Of a stretch of DNA of 64,000 bases, positions 17,827-33,637 are shown in pieces. A model generated the notes under the pieces. That model was not told the DNA's origin and ran no database searches. It saw only the letters and a list, made by a program, of their open reading frames with translations. The first letter of the stretch is position 1; the number at the start of each line of letters is the position of its first letter. Source of the stretch: Sphingomonas desiccabilis (GTDB lineage: Bacteria > Pseudomonadota > Alphaproteobacteria > Sphingomonadales > Sphingomonadaceae); contig NZ_SDPT01000001.1 of the NCBI RefSeq assembly GCF_004135605.1, positions 1,426,001 through 1,490,000 of the forward strand, in the 5' to 3' direction. Made by a program: the position numbers and the translations under genes.

Positions 17827-20631
17827 TCACATCGTGATCTTGAAGCCGAACTTGCCCGTCCAGCCATATTCCTCGTGCTGGGCGATGCGGCGGCCACCGG
17901 CATCGGTGCCCGAATAATAGCGGTCGAACGGCTCGGTGCCGATGTTGACGAAGTCGGCGGTGAGCTGGACGCCCGGCGCGACCCGGAGCTTGGCGCCCAC
18001 GTCGAACAGCAGGCGATGGTCGACATAGATGTCGCCGTCGTCATCGGCGGTGACCTCGTCGAGGTAGCGGCCGCGATAGGTGCCGCTGGCCCGCAGCTGG
18101 AGCGGGCCCTTGTCATAGCCGACAAAGGCGTTCCAGATGTGCTTGGAGCTGCCCGGCAGCGTCAGCTCGCGACCGTAGAGCGTCGCGCTGGTATCGACAT
18201 AGGTATAGTTGCCGCCGACCAGCAGCCCGTCGAGCGGCGACGGCAGGAAATTCAGCGCGGCCTGGAGGTTGAGCTCGACGCCCGAGACCTTCGCGGTGTC
18301 GCCGTTCAAGGGGACGGTCGCCTCGTCGATCACGACGCCGCCGAAGTCGTAGTCGTCGATCCGCGACTGGAAGATGAAGTCCGACACCCGCTTGTGGAAC
18401 ACCGCGACCTCGGCGAGCGCGTTGTCGGCGAAATAATATTCGGCCGATGCGTCGAAGTTCCAGGAGCGATAGGGCTTCAGCTCCGGGTTGCCGAATTCGC
18501 CCTCGCCGTCCGTGGCATTGTAGGAGAAACGCGGCGCGAGATCGGAGACGTTGGGACGCACCAGGCTGCGGGTCACCGCCGCCCGCAGCACCAGCTTCGT
18601 GGTGGGCTCGAAGCGCAGGTTCAGGCTGGGCATCCAGTTGGTGTAGCTGCGGTCGAAGGTGACAGGGGTCGCCTCCACCGTGTCGGTATCGATCGCATAG
18701 CCGCGCATCTTGTTCTCGGTGTGCTCCATGCGGACGCCACCGACCGCCCGGAGCGCGCCGCTGTCGTAGCGGAGCTGGCCGTAGCCGGCGTAGATGTCCT
18801 CATCGACGGCGTAGCTTGCCGACAGGCTGGAGAGGATGCTGTCGTCGTCGTTCCGGATCAGGCGATCCCGGTTCGCCTGGAACCAGCCGCGCACGGCTAG
18901 CGGATTCACGGCGGGGTTCATGTCGACCAGCCCCTTGCTGCCGATCGAGCGCGAGAGGCCGGCGAGCGCCGGGAAGTCGCCGTCGGTCAGCTCATCATAG
19001 CTGTTGAAGTCGAGGTCGTACTGCTTGGTGCGGAAACGGCCCTTGAAGCCTGCCTTCACCTGCAGCGTGCCGGAGGCGAGCGGAATGTCGCGGGCGACGT
19101 CCAGGCGCGCGGCCCATTCGTCGTCGGTGCTGAGGCCATCCGTCGTCTCGATGGCGCTCATGGGATCGCTTCCGTTCGTGAAGCGGCCCTGGTCGCTGAC
19201 GCTATATTCGGGCGTCTGCGTGTCGAGGCCGGACAGCGTCACGCCGAGCTGGCTGGCGCCTGCCTGGAAGCGGCGATCGAAGATCGTGTCCTGGCGGTTG
19301 GGCTCGCTCTCCTCGGAATAGGAATAGCTGCCCGAGTAGTCGATCGTCCAAAGACCCGCCTCGGTCTTGCCGCCGACCGTCCCGGAATAGACGTTCTGGA
19401 TCTCGGTGCGGTCCTTCATCTCGCGGCGGACGCGGATGCGGTTGGCCGAGCCTGCGCCGGAAAGGAAGCTGGCGCTGCCCGCGTCGCCGCTGACCGGCTC
19501 GCCCCCGAAGGTGAAGCGCAGGCGGCTGCGCAGCTCGTCGTCGCGGAAGGAGCTGACGATGCCGCGCGCGTAGAGGGTGGTGCTGGTGGTGGGGCGCCAG
19601 TCCAGCGACAGCGACCCTGCCATGCGCGTGCGCGTCACGTCATAGGCGCGGTAGTCGACCTCCTCCGGATAGGCGACGCCGGCATCACTGCGCGTCCAAT
19701 CGGACGCCTCCACGCCGTCGGTTCCGAAGCGGCGACGATAGTAGGACGCGCCACCGGAGATGCCGAAATCGGGGGTGATGCGCTTGGAGAAGTCCACCGA
19801 CCCCTTCGGCGAGGCGCGGTCGCGCAGGTCGTTGTAGGACTCTTCGAAGCTGAAGCTCAGCAGGTCCTTCTTACGATCGAAGGCGCTGGTGGTCTTGACC
19901 TCGATCGAGCCGCCGATGGTGTCGGCATCCATGTCGGGGGTGAGCGTCTTCTTGACTTCGATCGAGCCGACAAGTTCCGACGGGATGGTATCGAGCGCCA
20001 GCGCACGGTTCTCGGCTTCTGGAGAGGGGATGCGAGCGCCGTTGATCGAGACGTTGTTGAGCTCGGGTGCGAGGCCGCGGACGACGACGAAGCGGCCCTC
20101 GCCCTGATCGTCCTGCACCGAGATACCGGGGACGCGGCGCAGCGCTTCCGCCACGTTCTGGTCCGGGTTCTGGCCGATCGCGTCGCGCGACAGCACGCTT
20201 TCGACCCCGTCGGCGGAGCGCTTCTGCGATAGGGCGCTGGCCTGGTTGGCGGCGAGGCCGACGACCAGAATGCTGCCGGCGTCGTCCGCGGTTGCACCGG
20301 CGGGCGCCAGGGCGAAGTCGGCGACCAGATCGCTGGCGTCCACCACGGTGACATGGCGGCTTTCGTCGGCGGCGCCGATGTAGCGTGCGACGATGGTGTA
20401 CTCGCCCGGCGCCACGTCCACGAAGCGGAAGCGGCCGTCGCGGTTCGCCTCGACGACGCGGTTGAGCTCGACGATGCGGAGTTCCGCGCCGCTCAGGCTG
20501 CGGGTGCCGCTGGCATCGACGACGGTTCCGGTTACCTCCCGCGCGGCGGCCGGAACGGCGACGCCGAGCGCCAGGGTGGATGCAAGCAGAGCCGTGCGCA
20601 GCATGGCGCGGGCAGTTCGAGCGTTTCGCAC
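17827..20631 (-). CDS. TonB-dependent receptor (Xanthomonas/Caulobacter-type) with N-terminal CarboxypepD-like domain
   Basis: About 934 residues. After a signal peptide (ending AVPAAA) comes a roughly 90-residue beta-sandwich of the carboxypeptidase-regulatory type (VTGTVVDASG, GRFRFVDVAPGEYTIVARY), then the plug domain (NVAEALRRVPGISVQDDQGE, VVRGLAPELNNVSINGARI) and a 22-strand barrel. These features match the TonB-Xanth-Caul subfamily. The GTG at 20631 is chosen because GGGGGA lies just upstream and it gives a basic signal n-region; the ATG at 20604 is the alternative. The C-terminus ends GFKITM rather than in an aromatic residue, unusual for a barrel protein. Pairing with the downstream phosphatase suggests import of an organic phosphate such as phytate. 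Confidence 0.88.
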   Translation of the reverse strand: MRNARTARAMLRTALLASTLALGVAVPAAAREVTGTVVDASGTRSLSGAELRIVELNRVVEANRDGRFRFVDVAPGEYTIVARYIGAADESRHVTVVDASDLVADFALAPAGATADDAGSILVVGLAANQASALSQKRSADGVESVLSRDAIGQNPDQNVAEALRRVPGISVQDDQGEGRFVVVRGLAPELNNVSINGARIPSPEAENRALALDTIPSELVGSIEVKKTLTPDMDADTIGGSIEVKTTSAFDRKKDLLSFSFEESYNDLRDRASPKGSVDFSKRITPDFGISGGASYYRRRFGTDGVEASDWTRSDAGVAYPEEVDYRAYDVTRTRMAGSLSLDWRPTTSTTLYARGIVSSFRDDELRSRLRFTFGGEPVSGDAGSASFLSGAGSANRIRVRREMKDRTEIQNVYSGTVGGKTEAGLWTIDYSGSYSYSEESEPNRQDTIFDRRFQAGASQLGVTLSGLDTQTPEYSVSDQGRFTNGSDPMSAIETTDGLSTDDEWAARLDVARDIPLASGTLQVKAGFKGRFRTKQYDLDFNSYDELTDGDFPALAGLSRSIGSKGLVDMNPAVNPLAVRGWFQANRDRLIRNDDDSILSSLSASYAVDEDIYAGYGQLRYDSGALRAVGGVRMEHTENKMRGYAIDTDTVEATPVTFDRSYTNWMPSLNLRFEPTTKLVLRAAVTRSLVRPNVSDLAPRFSYNATDGEGEFGNPELKPYRSWNFDASAEYYFADNALAEVAVFHKRVSDFIFQSRIDDYDFGGVVIDEATVPLNGDTAKVSGVELNLQAALNFLPSPLDGLLVGGNYTYVDTSATLYGRELTLPGSSKHIWNAFVGYDKGPLQLRASGTYRGRYLDEVTADDDGDIYVDHRLLFDVGAKLRVAPGVQLTADFVNIGTEPFDRYYSGTDAGGRRIAQHEEYGWTGKFGFKITM

Positions 20632-20909
20632 GCGATAGTCCCCCAGGAAGCGGCCGGCGCAGACGTCGCGGCGGCCGCCGGCTCCGTAGGGCGGTTGCAA
20701 GACAGTCCCGTGGCGACTCCGTTACACCGGCGTTACAGCGCCCCGGACCGGCAACGGCGATTTGGCGGCGCGCGCGGGCGACCGTAACGCCGAAGCAACA
20801 CTCCGACATGATCCGCACCGATCGACGTCAGAATCGTATAACGTATTTGACATCCGGTATTCGATTAGTGTTCTTTCTCTCCACGGGATTTTTCAAGGGG
20901 AGAGACACG

Positions 20910-27100
<6,191 letters not shown>

Positions 27101-27101
27101 C

Positions 27102-29411
27102 ATGATCCTTTCCAAGCTGCTCGCCGGCGCTGCCCTTGCCGCGCTCGTTACCCTGCCTGTGCCGGCGCTGGCGGGCGCACCCGATCGCGCGGCGTTCGAA
27201 CGCTCGATCGACCTGCGCGAAGACTGGATCACGCTGACGCGAGACGTGGCGGGCGAAGCCTCCTGGAGCGAGGACGGGAGCCGCTTCGCCTATCGCAAGA
27301 CGGTGGAGGGCGGCTTCGCGTTCGTGACGGTGGACGCGCAGACGCTTGCCAAGACGCCGTCGTTCGATGCGGTGCGGCTGGCTGCCGCGCTGGGGCAGGC
27401 GATGGGCAGCAAGGTCGATCCGCTGCGGCTGCCCTTCGAGAGCTTCGCCTTTGGCGAGGGCGCGACGATCCGCTTCGCGATCGGCTATGAGCCATGGCAG
27501 TGCGACCTGGCCACCTATCGCTGCGGAAAGCAGGAAGCGGAGGATCGGGGGCGGCCGCGCGGCTTCGGCGTCGTACGCGACCTGAGCGTGCCGGCGGACA
27601 ACCATCCGCGCCGCTCGCCGGATGGGCGGTATGAGGCGCTGGTGGTGGACGACAACGTCGTGGTGCGCAGCGCCGACGGCAGCAATGCGGTGGCGCTCAG
27701 CACCGATGGCACACCGGGCGACTTCTACGATCCCGAGACGATCCGCTGGTCGCCGGACTCGCGGCGGCTCGTCGCCTACCGGGTGCGGCCGGGGTATCAG
27801 CGGCAAGTGACGCGAGTGGCGGCAGCCCCGCCGGACTCGCTCCAGCCGCAGGTGCGCACGCAGCTCTACCCCAAGCCCGGCGACGCCGTGGACCAGGAGC
27901 GGCCGGTGCTGTTCGACGTCGCGGCGCGGAGGCGGATCGAGGTGGCGGACACGCTGTTCCCCAATCCCTACCAGCTTTCCGACGTCGAATGGCGCAAGGA
28001 CGGGCGCAGCTTTGCGTTCGAGTATCTGCGCCGCGGCCACCAGCAGGCACGCGTGATCTCGGTCGATGCCGAGACCGGCGCGGCGCATGCGGCGGTGACG
28101 GAGGATACGAAGACCTTCTTCTACTGGGACCGGCGGTTCAGTCATGACGTGGGCGGGCTCGGCCGCGAGATCCTGTGGACCTCCGAGCGCGACGGCTGGA
28201 ACCATCTCTACCTGATCGATGGCCGCACCGGGCGGGTGAAGAACCAGGTCACCCGCGGCAACTGGGTCATGCGCGGAGTCGTGAAGGTCGACGACGCAAA
28301 GCGTCAGATCTGGTTCGCGGCGAGCGGCATGCACCCGGGCAAGGACCCGTATTACAAGCACTACTTCCGAGTGGACTTCGACGGTCGCAACCTGGTGGCG
28401 CTGACCACCGCGGACGCGACGCACGAGGTGCGCTTTTCCCCCGACATGACGCGCTACGTCGACACCTATTCGCGGGTGGACCTGCCGACCGTATCGGAAC
28501 TGCACGACGCCCGCGACGGGCGGCTGATGGCGACCCTGGAGCGCGGCGACATCAGCCGGCTGCTTGCCGCCGGTTTTCGCCCGCCCGAGCCGTTCGTCGC
28601 CAAGGGCCGCGACGGCAAAACCGACATCTGGGGGCTGGTCGTGCGCCCGCGGGGCTATGATCCGGCCAAGCGCTACCCGGTGATCGAGAACATCTACGCC
28701 GGGCCCCACGACAGCTTCGTGCCCAAGGCGTTCTGGCCGTTCGGCTATCACTCCGGCGGCGACAAGGTGATCGGCATGCAGGCGCTGGCCGACCTGGGCT
28801 TCATCGTCGTGCAGATCGACGGCATGGGCACCGCCAATCGATCCAAGGCGTTCCACGACGTGGCCTGGAAGAACCTGGCGGACTCCGGCTTTCCCGATCG
28901 CATCCTGTGGCACAAGGCGCTGGCGGCGAAGGATCCTTCCTACGACATCAGCCGCGTCGGCATCTACGGCGCCTCGGCCGGTGGCCAGAGCACGCTCAAC
29001 GCGCTGCTGTTTCATCCCGACTTCTACAAGGCGGGCGTCGCCTATGCCGGCTGCTACGACAACCGCATGGACAAGATCAGCTGGAACGAACAGTGGCTCG
29101 GCTGGCCGGTGGACGAGAGCTATGCCGCCGCCTCCGGTGTCGATCACGCGGGCAAGCTCCAGGGCGAGTTGCTGATGATCGTCGGCGAGCAGGACAGCAA
29201 CGTCGATCCCGCCTCGACGATGCAGGTCGCCGACGCGCTGATCCGCGCGGGCAAGGACTTCGAGCTGCTGGTGGTTCCGAACGAGGAGCACAGCGTCGGG
29301 CGGTCGACCGGGCCGATCGACTATGTCCAGCGGCGCCAGTTCGACTTCTTCGTCCGCAAGCTGGCCGGAGAGAAGACGCCGAACTGGAACGCGACCAGCC
29401 GCGCAGAGTAA
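27102..29411 (+). CDS. S9 prolyl-oligopeptidase family (dipeptidyl-peptidase IV-like), exported
   Basis: 769 residues with a Sec signal ending VPALA. Residues about 50-480 form a beta-propeller-like DPPIV N-domain (SWSEDGSRFAYR, WSPDSRRLVAYR), then the alpha/beta hydrolase domain. The triad is S625 in GIYGASAGGQS, D698 in GEQDSNVDP and H730 in NEEHSVGR. The nucleophile elbow GASAGG departs from the more usual GWSYGG of DPPIV. It probably removes dipeptides from peptides imported through the adjacent receptor, which fits a glycopeptide substrate. It starts one base after the beta-galactosidase stop. Confidence 0.9.
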   Translation: MILSKLLAGAALAALVTLPVPALAGAPDRAAFERSIDLREDWITLTRDVAGEASWSEDGSRFAYRKTVEGGFAFVTVDAQTLAKTPSFDAVRLAAALGQAMGSKVDPLRLPFESFAFGEGATIRFAIGYEPWQCDLATYRCGKQEAEDRGRPRGFGVVRDLSVPADNHPRRSPDGRYEALVVDDNVVVRSADGSNAVALSTDGTPGDFYDPETIRWSPDSRRLVAYRVRPGYQRQVTRVAAAPPDSLQPQVRTQLYPKPGDAVDQERPVLFDVAARRRIEVADTLFPNPYQLSDVEWRKDGRSFAFEYLRRGHQQARVISVDAETGAAHAAVTEDTKTFFYWDRRFSHDVGGLGREILWTSERDGWNHLYLIDGRTGRVKNQVTRGNWVMRGVVKVDDAKRQIWFAASGMHPGKDPYYKHYFRVDFDGRNLVALTTADATHEVRFSPDMTRYVDTYSRVDLPTVSELHDARDGRLMATLERGDISRLLAAGFRPPEPFVAKGRDGKTDIWGLVVRPRGYDPAKRYPVIENIYAGPHDSFVPKAFWPFGYHSGGDKVIGMQALADLGFIVVQIDGMGTANRSKAFHDVAWKNLADSGFPDRILWHKALAAKDPSYDISRVGIYGASAGGQSTLNALLFHPDFYKAGVAYAGCYDNRMDKISWNEQWLGWPVDESYAAASGVDHAGKLQGELLMIVGEQDSNVDPASTMQVADALIRAGKDFELLVVPNEEHSVGRSTGPIDYVQRRQFDFFVRKLAGEKTPNWNATSRAE

Positions 29412-29482
29412 TTCGGCAAACAAATTGCGAAATCTTCGTCGCGGGCTCTTCCGTCCGGCCGCGTGCTGGTTACACTCGCGTC

Positions 29483-31804
29483 ATGAACAGGCTCCGCACC
29501 CGCTTCGCCTCCGTTGCCGCGCTTGCGCTGGCAATGCCCATGCTGCTCGCCAACGGCTATGAGGATGTCGATCCCCGGATCGGCACGGGAGGCGAAGGCC
29601 ACACCTTCCCCGGCGCGGTGGCGCCGTTCGGGATGGTGCAGCTGAGCCCGGATACCGACACCGGGTGCGAGATCCGCGAGTGCTACGGCCATGCGGCCGG
29701 CTATCGCTACGACGATCCTACCATCCAGGGCTTCTCGCACACGCACTTCTCAGGCGCGGGTCATTCGGACCTGGGCGATTTCCTGGTGATGCCAGTCGCG
29801 GGCGAGACCGTGCCGCTGGAGCCGGGCGATCCGAAACAGCCGGGCTCGGGCTATCGCTCGCGGTTCAGCCACGCCGACGAGATCGCACAGCCGGGCTATT
29901 ATGCGGTGACGCTGACCGATCCGGGCGTGCGCGCGGAGATGACCGCCGGCACGCGCGTGGGCGTCCACCGCTACACCTTTGGCAAGAACAAGGCGGCGCA
30001 CCTGCTGCTCGACCTGCGCAGTTCGCTCTACAACTATCCCGGCAAGATCCTGTGGTCGTCGCTGCGGATGCGGCCGGACGGTACCGTGACCGGCTCGCGT
30101 ACGACGCGCGGCTGGGCGGCCGGGCGCCAGCTTTATTTCGCGATGCGCTTCTCGGCACCGGTGAAGAGGCATGCCTTCATCAGCACCGAGAAGGACGTGA
30201 AGTATAAGGGCTTCCAGGCGCCGGGCCGCGGCAGCGATGCCGTGGCCGAGCGGAGCGGCCAGGCGCTGGTGGGGCGGCTCGACTTCGGCACGCTCGACGC
30301 GCCGCTGGAGGTGAAGGTCGCGATCTCCTCGGTGGACGAGGCGGGTGCGATCGCGAACCTCGACAGCGAGAGCGGCGGGTTTGACGCAGTGCGCAGCGCC
30401 ACGCGCGGCGCGTGGGAGAAGGCGCTGTCGGCGGTGGAGATCGACGCGCCGGAGCCGATGCGGCGCAACCTCTACACCGCGCTCTACCACACGCTGATTG
30501 CCCCGTCGGTCGCGGGCGACGTCGACGGGCGCTATCGCGGGCCGGACAATGCGGTGCACCAGGCGGACGGCTTCACCTTCCGTTCGACCTTTTCGCTGTG
30601 GGACACGTTCCGCGCCGAGCATCCGCTGCTGACCCTGGTCGCGCCCGAGCAGGCGAACAGCGACATGGTCCGCTCGCTGATCGCCAGCCGGAAGGCGAGC
30701 CCGGACGGCATCCTGCCGGTGTGGCAGTTCCACGGGCGCGAGACATGGACGATGATTGGCTATCACGCGGTGCCGGTGATCGCCGACACGTACATGAAGG
30801 GCATCGGCGGGTTCGATGCGAACGAGGCGCTCGACGCGATGATCGCGAGCGCGACCTATGATCCCTACGGCGGCCTCGGCGACTATCAGAAGCTCGGCTA
30901 TGTCGCGATTGACCGCGAGCCGGAGGCGGCGTCCAAGACGGTCGAATACGCCTACGACGACTGGACCATCGCGCGCATGGCCGAGAAGCTGGGCCGCACC
31001 GATGTCGCCAAGCGCTTCTACGCGCGGGCGGGGAACTGGCGGAACAGCTTCGACCCGAAGACCGGCTTCGTCCGCGCGCGAAAGAGCGATGGCGCGTTCC
31101 GCACGCCGTTCGATCCCACCGCGATCAACTACGGATCGGACTACACGGAGGGCAACGCTTGGCAGTACAGCTGGTTCGTGCCGCAGGACCAGGCGGCGCT
31201 GTTCCGCGCGCTGGGCGGCGACGCGAAGACCGTCGCCAAGCTCGACGCGATGTTCGAGTATGACAACTCCAAGCTCGACTACAGCCATGCCGAGGACATT
31301 GCCGGGCTGATCGGCCAGTACATCCACGGCAACGAGCCGAGCCACCACGTCGCCTATCTCTATGCCCACGCCGGTCAGCCGTGGCGGACGCAGGCACGAC
31401 TGAAGCAGATCGTAGACAGCCAGTACAAGCCGACGCCGGACGGCTTGTCGGGCAACGACGACCTCGGCCAGATGTCGGCATGGCTGATGTTCACCGGCCT
31501 CGGCTTCTATCCCGTCACGCCCGGCAGCCTGGAATATGTGATCGGGCGACCGTTCGTGGACCGGGCCGCGCTCAACCTGCCCAACGGCAAGCGCTTCACC
31601 GTCGTTACCGACGGCCTGAGCAATGCCAACCTCTACGTCGGCAAGGTGCTGCTGAACGGTAGGCCGCTGCCGCGCACCTACCTGCGCCACGACGAGATCA
31701 TGGCCGGCGGCGAGCTGCGCTTCGTGATGCAGGCGACGCCGAACCGCAGCTGGGGCAAGGCGGCGAGCGCCCGGCCCTATTCGATGAGCACGGCGAAGCG
31801 CTGA
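29483..31804 (+). CDS. GH92 alpha-1,2-mannosidase (first copy), exported
   Basis: 773 residues with a Sec-type signal (MNRLRTRFASVAALALAMPM). GH92 hallmarks are present: DPRIGTGGEGHTFPGAVAPF at the mature N-terminus, GFSHTHFSGAG, the catalytic region GQYIHGNEPSHHVAYLY with the proton-donor Glu, and GNDDLGQMSAWLMF with the aspartates that act through calcium. The family trims alpha-linked mannose from high-mannose N-glycans. TACACT six bases before the ATG looks like a -10, so this gene may also have its own near-leaderless transcript. It overlaps cutC by one base (TGATG). A second GH92 gene lies at 52051. Confidence 0.92.
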   Translation: MNRLRTRFASVAALALAMPMLLANGYEDVDPRIGTGGEGHTFPGAVAPFGMVQLSPDTDTGCEIRECYGHAAGYRYDDPTIQGFSHTHFSGAGHSDLGDFLVMPVAGETVPLEPGDPKQPGSGYRSRFSHADEIAQPGYYAVTLTDPGVRAEMTAGTRVGVHRYTFGKNKAAHLLLDLRSSLYNYPGKILWSSLRMRPDGTVTGSRTTRGWAAGRQLYFAMRFSAPVKRHAFISTEKDVKYKGFQAPGRGSDAVAERSGQALVGRLDFGTLDAPLEVKVAISSVDEAGAIANLDSESGGFDAVRSATRGAWEKALSAVEIDAPEPMRRNLYTALYHTLIAPSVAGDVDGRYRGPDNAVHQADGFTFRSTFSLWDTFRAEHPLLTLVAPEQANSDMVRSLIASRKASPDGILPVWQFHGRETWTMIGYHAVPVIADTYMKGIGGFDANEALDAMIASATYDPYGGLGDYQKLGYVAIDREPEAASKTVEYAYDDWTIARMAEKLGRTDVAKRFYARAGNWRNSFDPKTGFVRARKSDGAFRTPFDPTAINYGSDYTEGNAWQYSWFVPQDQAALFRALGGDAKTVAKLDAMFEYDNSKLDYSHAEDIAGLIGQYIHGNEPSHHVAYLYAHAGQPWRTQARLKQIVDSQYKPTPDGLSGNDDLGQMSAWLMFTGLGFYPVTPGSLEYVIGRPFVDRAALNLPNGKRFTVVTDGLSNANLYVGKVLLNGRPLPRTYLRHDEIMAGGELRFVMQATPNRSWGKAASARPYSMSTAKR

Positions 31805-32547
31805 TGGGCTTGCTGGAGGTCTGCATCGACGAACCCGCCGGCATCGAGGCCGCGGTCGCGGGCGGGGCTGATCGCATCGAGTTGTGCGCCGCGCTTTCCG
31901 TCGGAGGATTGACACCGCCTGCCTCGCTGGTCCGACTGGCAGCGGAGGCACCGATCCCGGTGCACCTGCTGGCACGTCCGCGGGATGGCGACTTCCGCTA
32001 CAGCACCGCGGAAGCGGCGCTGATCGCAGAAGACATCGGCCTTGCGGCCCAGGCGGGTCTGGCCGGCGTGGTGATCGGCGCGAGTGCGCCCGATCGGCGG
32101 CTCGACGTCCCCCTGCTCGTCGAGCTGGTGGCGCACGCACGCGCGGCCGGCGGCGCACGCGGACAGCGGCTTTCGTTGACGCTGCATCGCGCCTTCGACC
32201 TCTGCCCGGACCTTCCCGCCGCCTTGGAAGCCGCGGTGGAACTTGGTTTCGACCGAATCCTCACCTCGGGCGGGGCGCCGCGCGCCCTCGACGCGCTGCC
32301 GATGCTCGCCGAGCTCCAACGCCGCGCAGACGGGCGGATCGGCATCCTGCCCGGCAGCGGCATCGATGCCGCGTGCGCGCCAGCCATCCTGGCGACCGGG
32401 GTCTGCGAGCTGCACGCCTCCTGCCGCAGCCCCGGGGACGATGCCGGAGAGATCGAGCGCCGGTTCGGCTTCCAGACCGGCACTCGCCTCCGCACCGATG
32501 CGGAGCGGGTCCGATCCCTCAAGGAGATTGTCTCTCCGATACGATAG
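31804..32547 (+). CDS. cutC: CutC family TIM-barrel protein
   Basis: 247 residues, full length for PF03932. The N-terminus LLEVCIDEPAGIEAAVAGGA, the segment RIELCAALSVGGLTPP, the LTLHRAFDL strand, and LTSGGAPRALD are typical. CutC was named for a copper-tolerance phenotype whose direct role in copper handling is disputed, and the protein is a cytoplasmic TIM barrel. Its start overlaps the GH92 stop by one base, and the GlcNAc operon follows, so a role in sugar or glycoconjugate metabolism is an attractive but unproven reading. Confidence 0.88.
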   Translation: MGLLEVCIDEPAGIEAAVAGGADRIELCAALSVGGLTPPASLVRLAAEAPIPVHLLARPRDGDFRYSTAEAALIAEDIGLAAQAGLAGVVIGASAPDRRLDVPLLVELVAHARAAGGARGQRLSLTLHRAFDLCPDLPAALEAAVELGFDRILTSGGAPRALDALPMLAELQRRADGRIGILPGSGIDAACAPAILATGVCELHASCRSPGDDAGEIERRFGFQTGTRLRTDAERVRSLKEIVSPIR

Positions 32548-32551
32548 GACC

Positions 32552-32580
32552 TTGTACAGTACCAATCTGTAACTTATCGT
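32552..32580 (+). promoter_or_regulatory. nag operon promoter with candidate repressor site
   Basis: TTGTAC (32552-32557), 17 bases, then TATCGT (32575-32580) form a reasonable promoter. The spacer holds an inverted repeat, TACAG (32555-32559) - N7 - CTGTA (32567-32571), centred on TACCAAT, the reverse complement of the TTGGTA half-site also seen near 56440. Occupation by a repressor would block RNA polymerase. The GntR/UTRA protein encoded at 42173-42910 is the likely candidate. Confidence 0.45.
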
Positions 32581-32608
32581 CCGCCGCATGGAACAAGGGG
32601 CAAAGACG

Positions 32609-33637
32609 GTGGACGCGCGCGCCACCCTGATGGCTAGCGAAGCGCGCGAGGCGGCAGATGCGGTCCGCCGGCTGCTGGCGGCCAATGCATCGACGTTGGA
32701 GACGCTGGGCGAGACGCTGCGCGCGAACCCGCCCAAGCTGGTGGTGACGTGCGCGCGGGGATCGTCCGATCACGCCGCTACCTATGGCAAGTATCTGATC
32801 GAGACGCTGGTCGGCGTGCCGGTCGCGTCCGCGGCACCGTCGGTGGCGAGCATCTTCGGCGCGCCGGTGGCACGCGGCGATTTCCTGTGCATCGCCATTT
32901 CGCAGAGCGGGCGCAGCCCGGACCTGCTGGAGACGGTGCGGACGCAGAAGGCGGCCGGCGCGCATGTGGTGGCGCTGGTCAACGACGAGGGCTCGCCGCT
33001 TGCAGGCATGGCCGACACGCTGATCGGCCTCAAGGCCGGCCCCGAGACGTCGGTCGCGGCGACCAAATCCTATATCGCCTCGCTTGCAGCTCTGGCGGCG
33101 GTCGTCGCGGCGTGGAGCGGGGATGCGGCGCTCGGCGAGGCGCTGGCCGCGCTGCCCGCGGGCCTGGAACAGGCGCGTGAGCTCAACTGGAACGCGGCCA
33201 GGGACGCACTGCTGGACGCGCGCAACCTGTTCGTGATCGGCCGTGGCTACAGCCTGGGTATCGCGCAGGAAGCGGCGCTCAAGTTCAAGGAGACCTGCGG
33301 CCTTCATGCGGAGGCGTTCAGCGCCGCAGAGGTACGGCACGGGCCCATGGCGATCGTCGGCGAGGGCTTCCCGGTGCTCGGCTTCGCGACCTCCGATGCG
33401 GCAGGCGACAGCGTGCGCGAGGCGGCGGTCGAGTTCGCCGGCCGGGACGCGCGCGTTTGCCTGGCCGATGCCCGGGCGGGAGAAGCGGCGACGCTTCCCA
33501 CGATCGCGGGACATCCGGCGGTGGAGCCGATCCTGATGGTGCAGAGCTTCTACCTCATGACGAACGCGCTCGCGGTGGCACGCGGCTTCGACCCCGACCG
33601 GCCACAGCACCTGCGCAAGGTAACGGAAACGCGATGA
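32609..33637 (+). CDS. nagB-II: SIS-domain glucosamine-6-phosphate deaminase (NagB-II type)
   Basis: 342 residues from GTG at 32609, where AAGGGG stands eight bases upstream; an ATG at 32588 would add seven residues but has no ribosome site. Two SIS domains are seen (VTCARGSSDHAATYGKYL, AISQSGRSPDLLETVR; then VIGRGYSLGIAQEAALKFKE, HGPMAIV), as in the GlmS isomerase half without the glutaminase. The NagB-II family converts glucosamine-6-phosphate to fructose-6-phosphate and ammonia and replaces classical NagB in many proteobacteria. Its stop overlaps the nagA start (ATGA). GlmS-like isomerase activity cannot be excluded by sequence alone, but the operon strongly supports NagB-II. Confidence 0.9.
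   Translation: MDARATLMASEAREAADAVRRLLAANASTLETLGETLRANPPKLVVTCARGSSDHAATYGKYLIETLVGVPVASAAPSVASIFGAPVARGDFLCIAISQSGRSPDLLETVRTQKAAGAHVVALVNDEGSPLAGMADTLIGLKAGPETSVAATKSYIASLAALAAVVAAWSGDAALGEALAALPAGLEQARELNWNAARDALLDARNLFVIGRGYSLGIAQEAALKFKETCGLHAEAFSAAEVRHGPMAIVGEGFPVLGFATSDAAGDSVREAAVEFAGRDARVCLADARAGEAATLPTIAGHPAVEPILMVQSFYLMTNALAVARGFDPDRPQHLRKVTETR

Noticed and set aside
17807..17830. GTG start of the phosphatase overlapping the receptor stop
   Set aside because: The ATG at 17806 has AGGAAGG at proper spacing and begins a normal signal peptide; the GTG has no ribosome site of its own.
20847..20875. TTGACA-based promoter before the receptor at 20910
   Set aside because: The -35 is perfect, but no acceptable -10 lies 16-18 bases downstream, so I do not list it as a feature.
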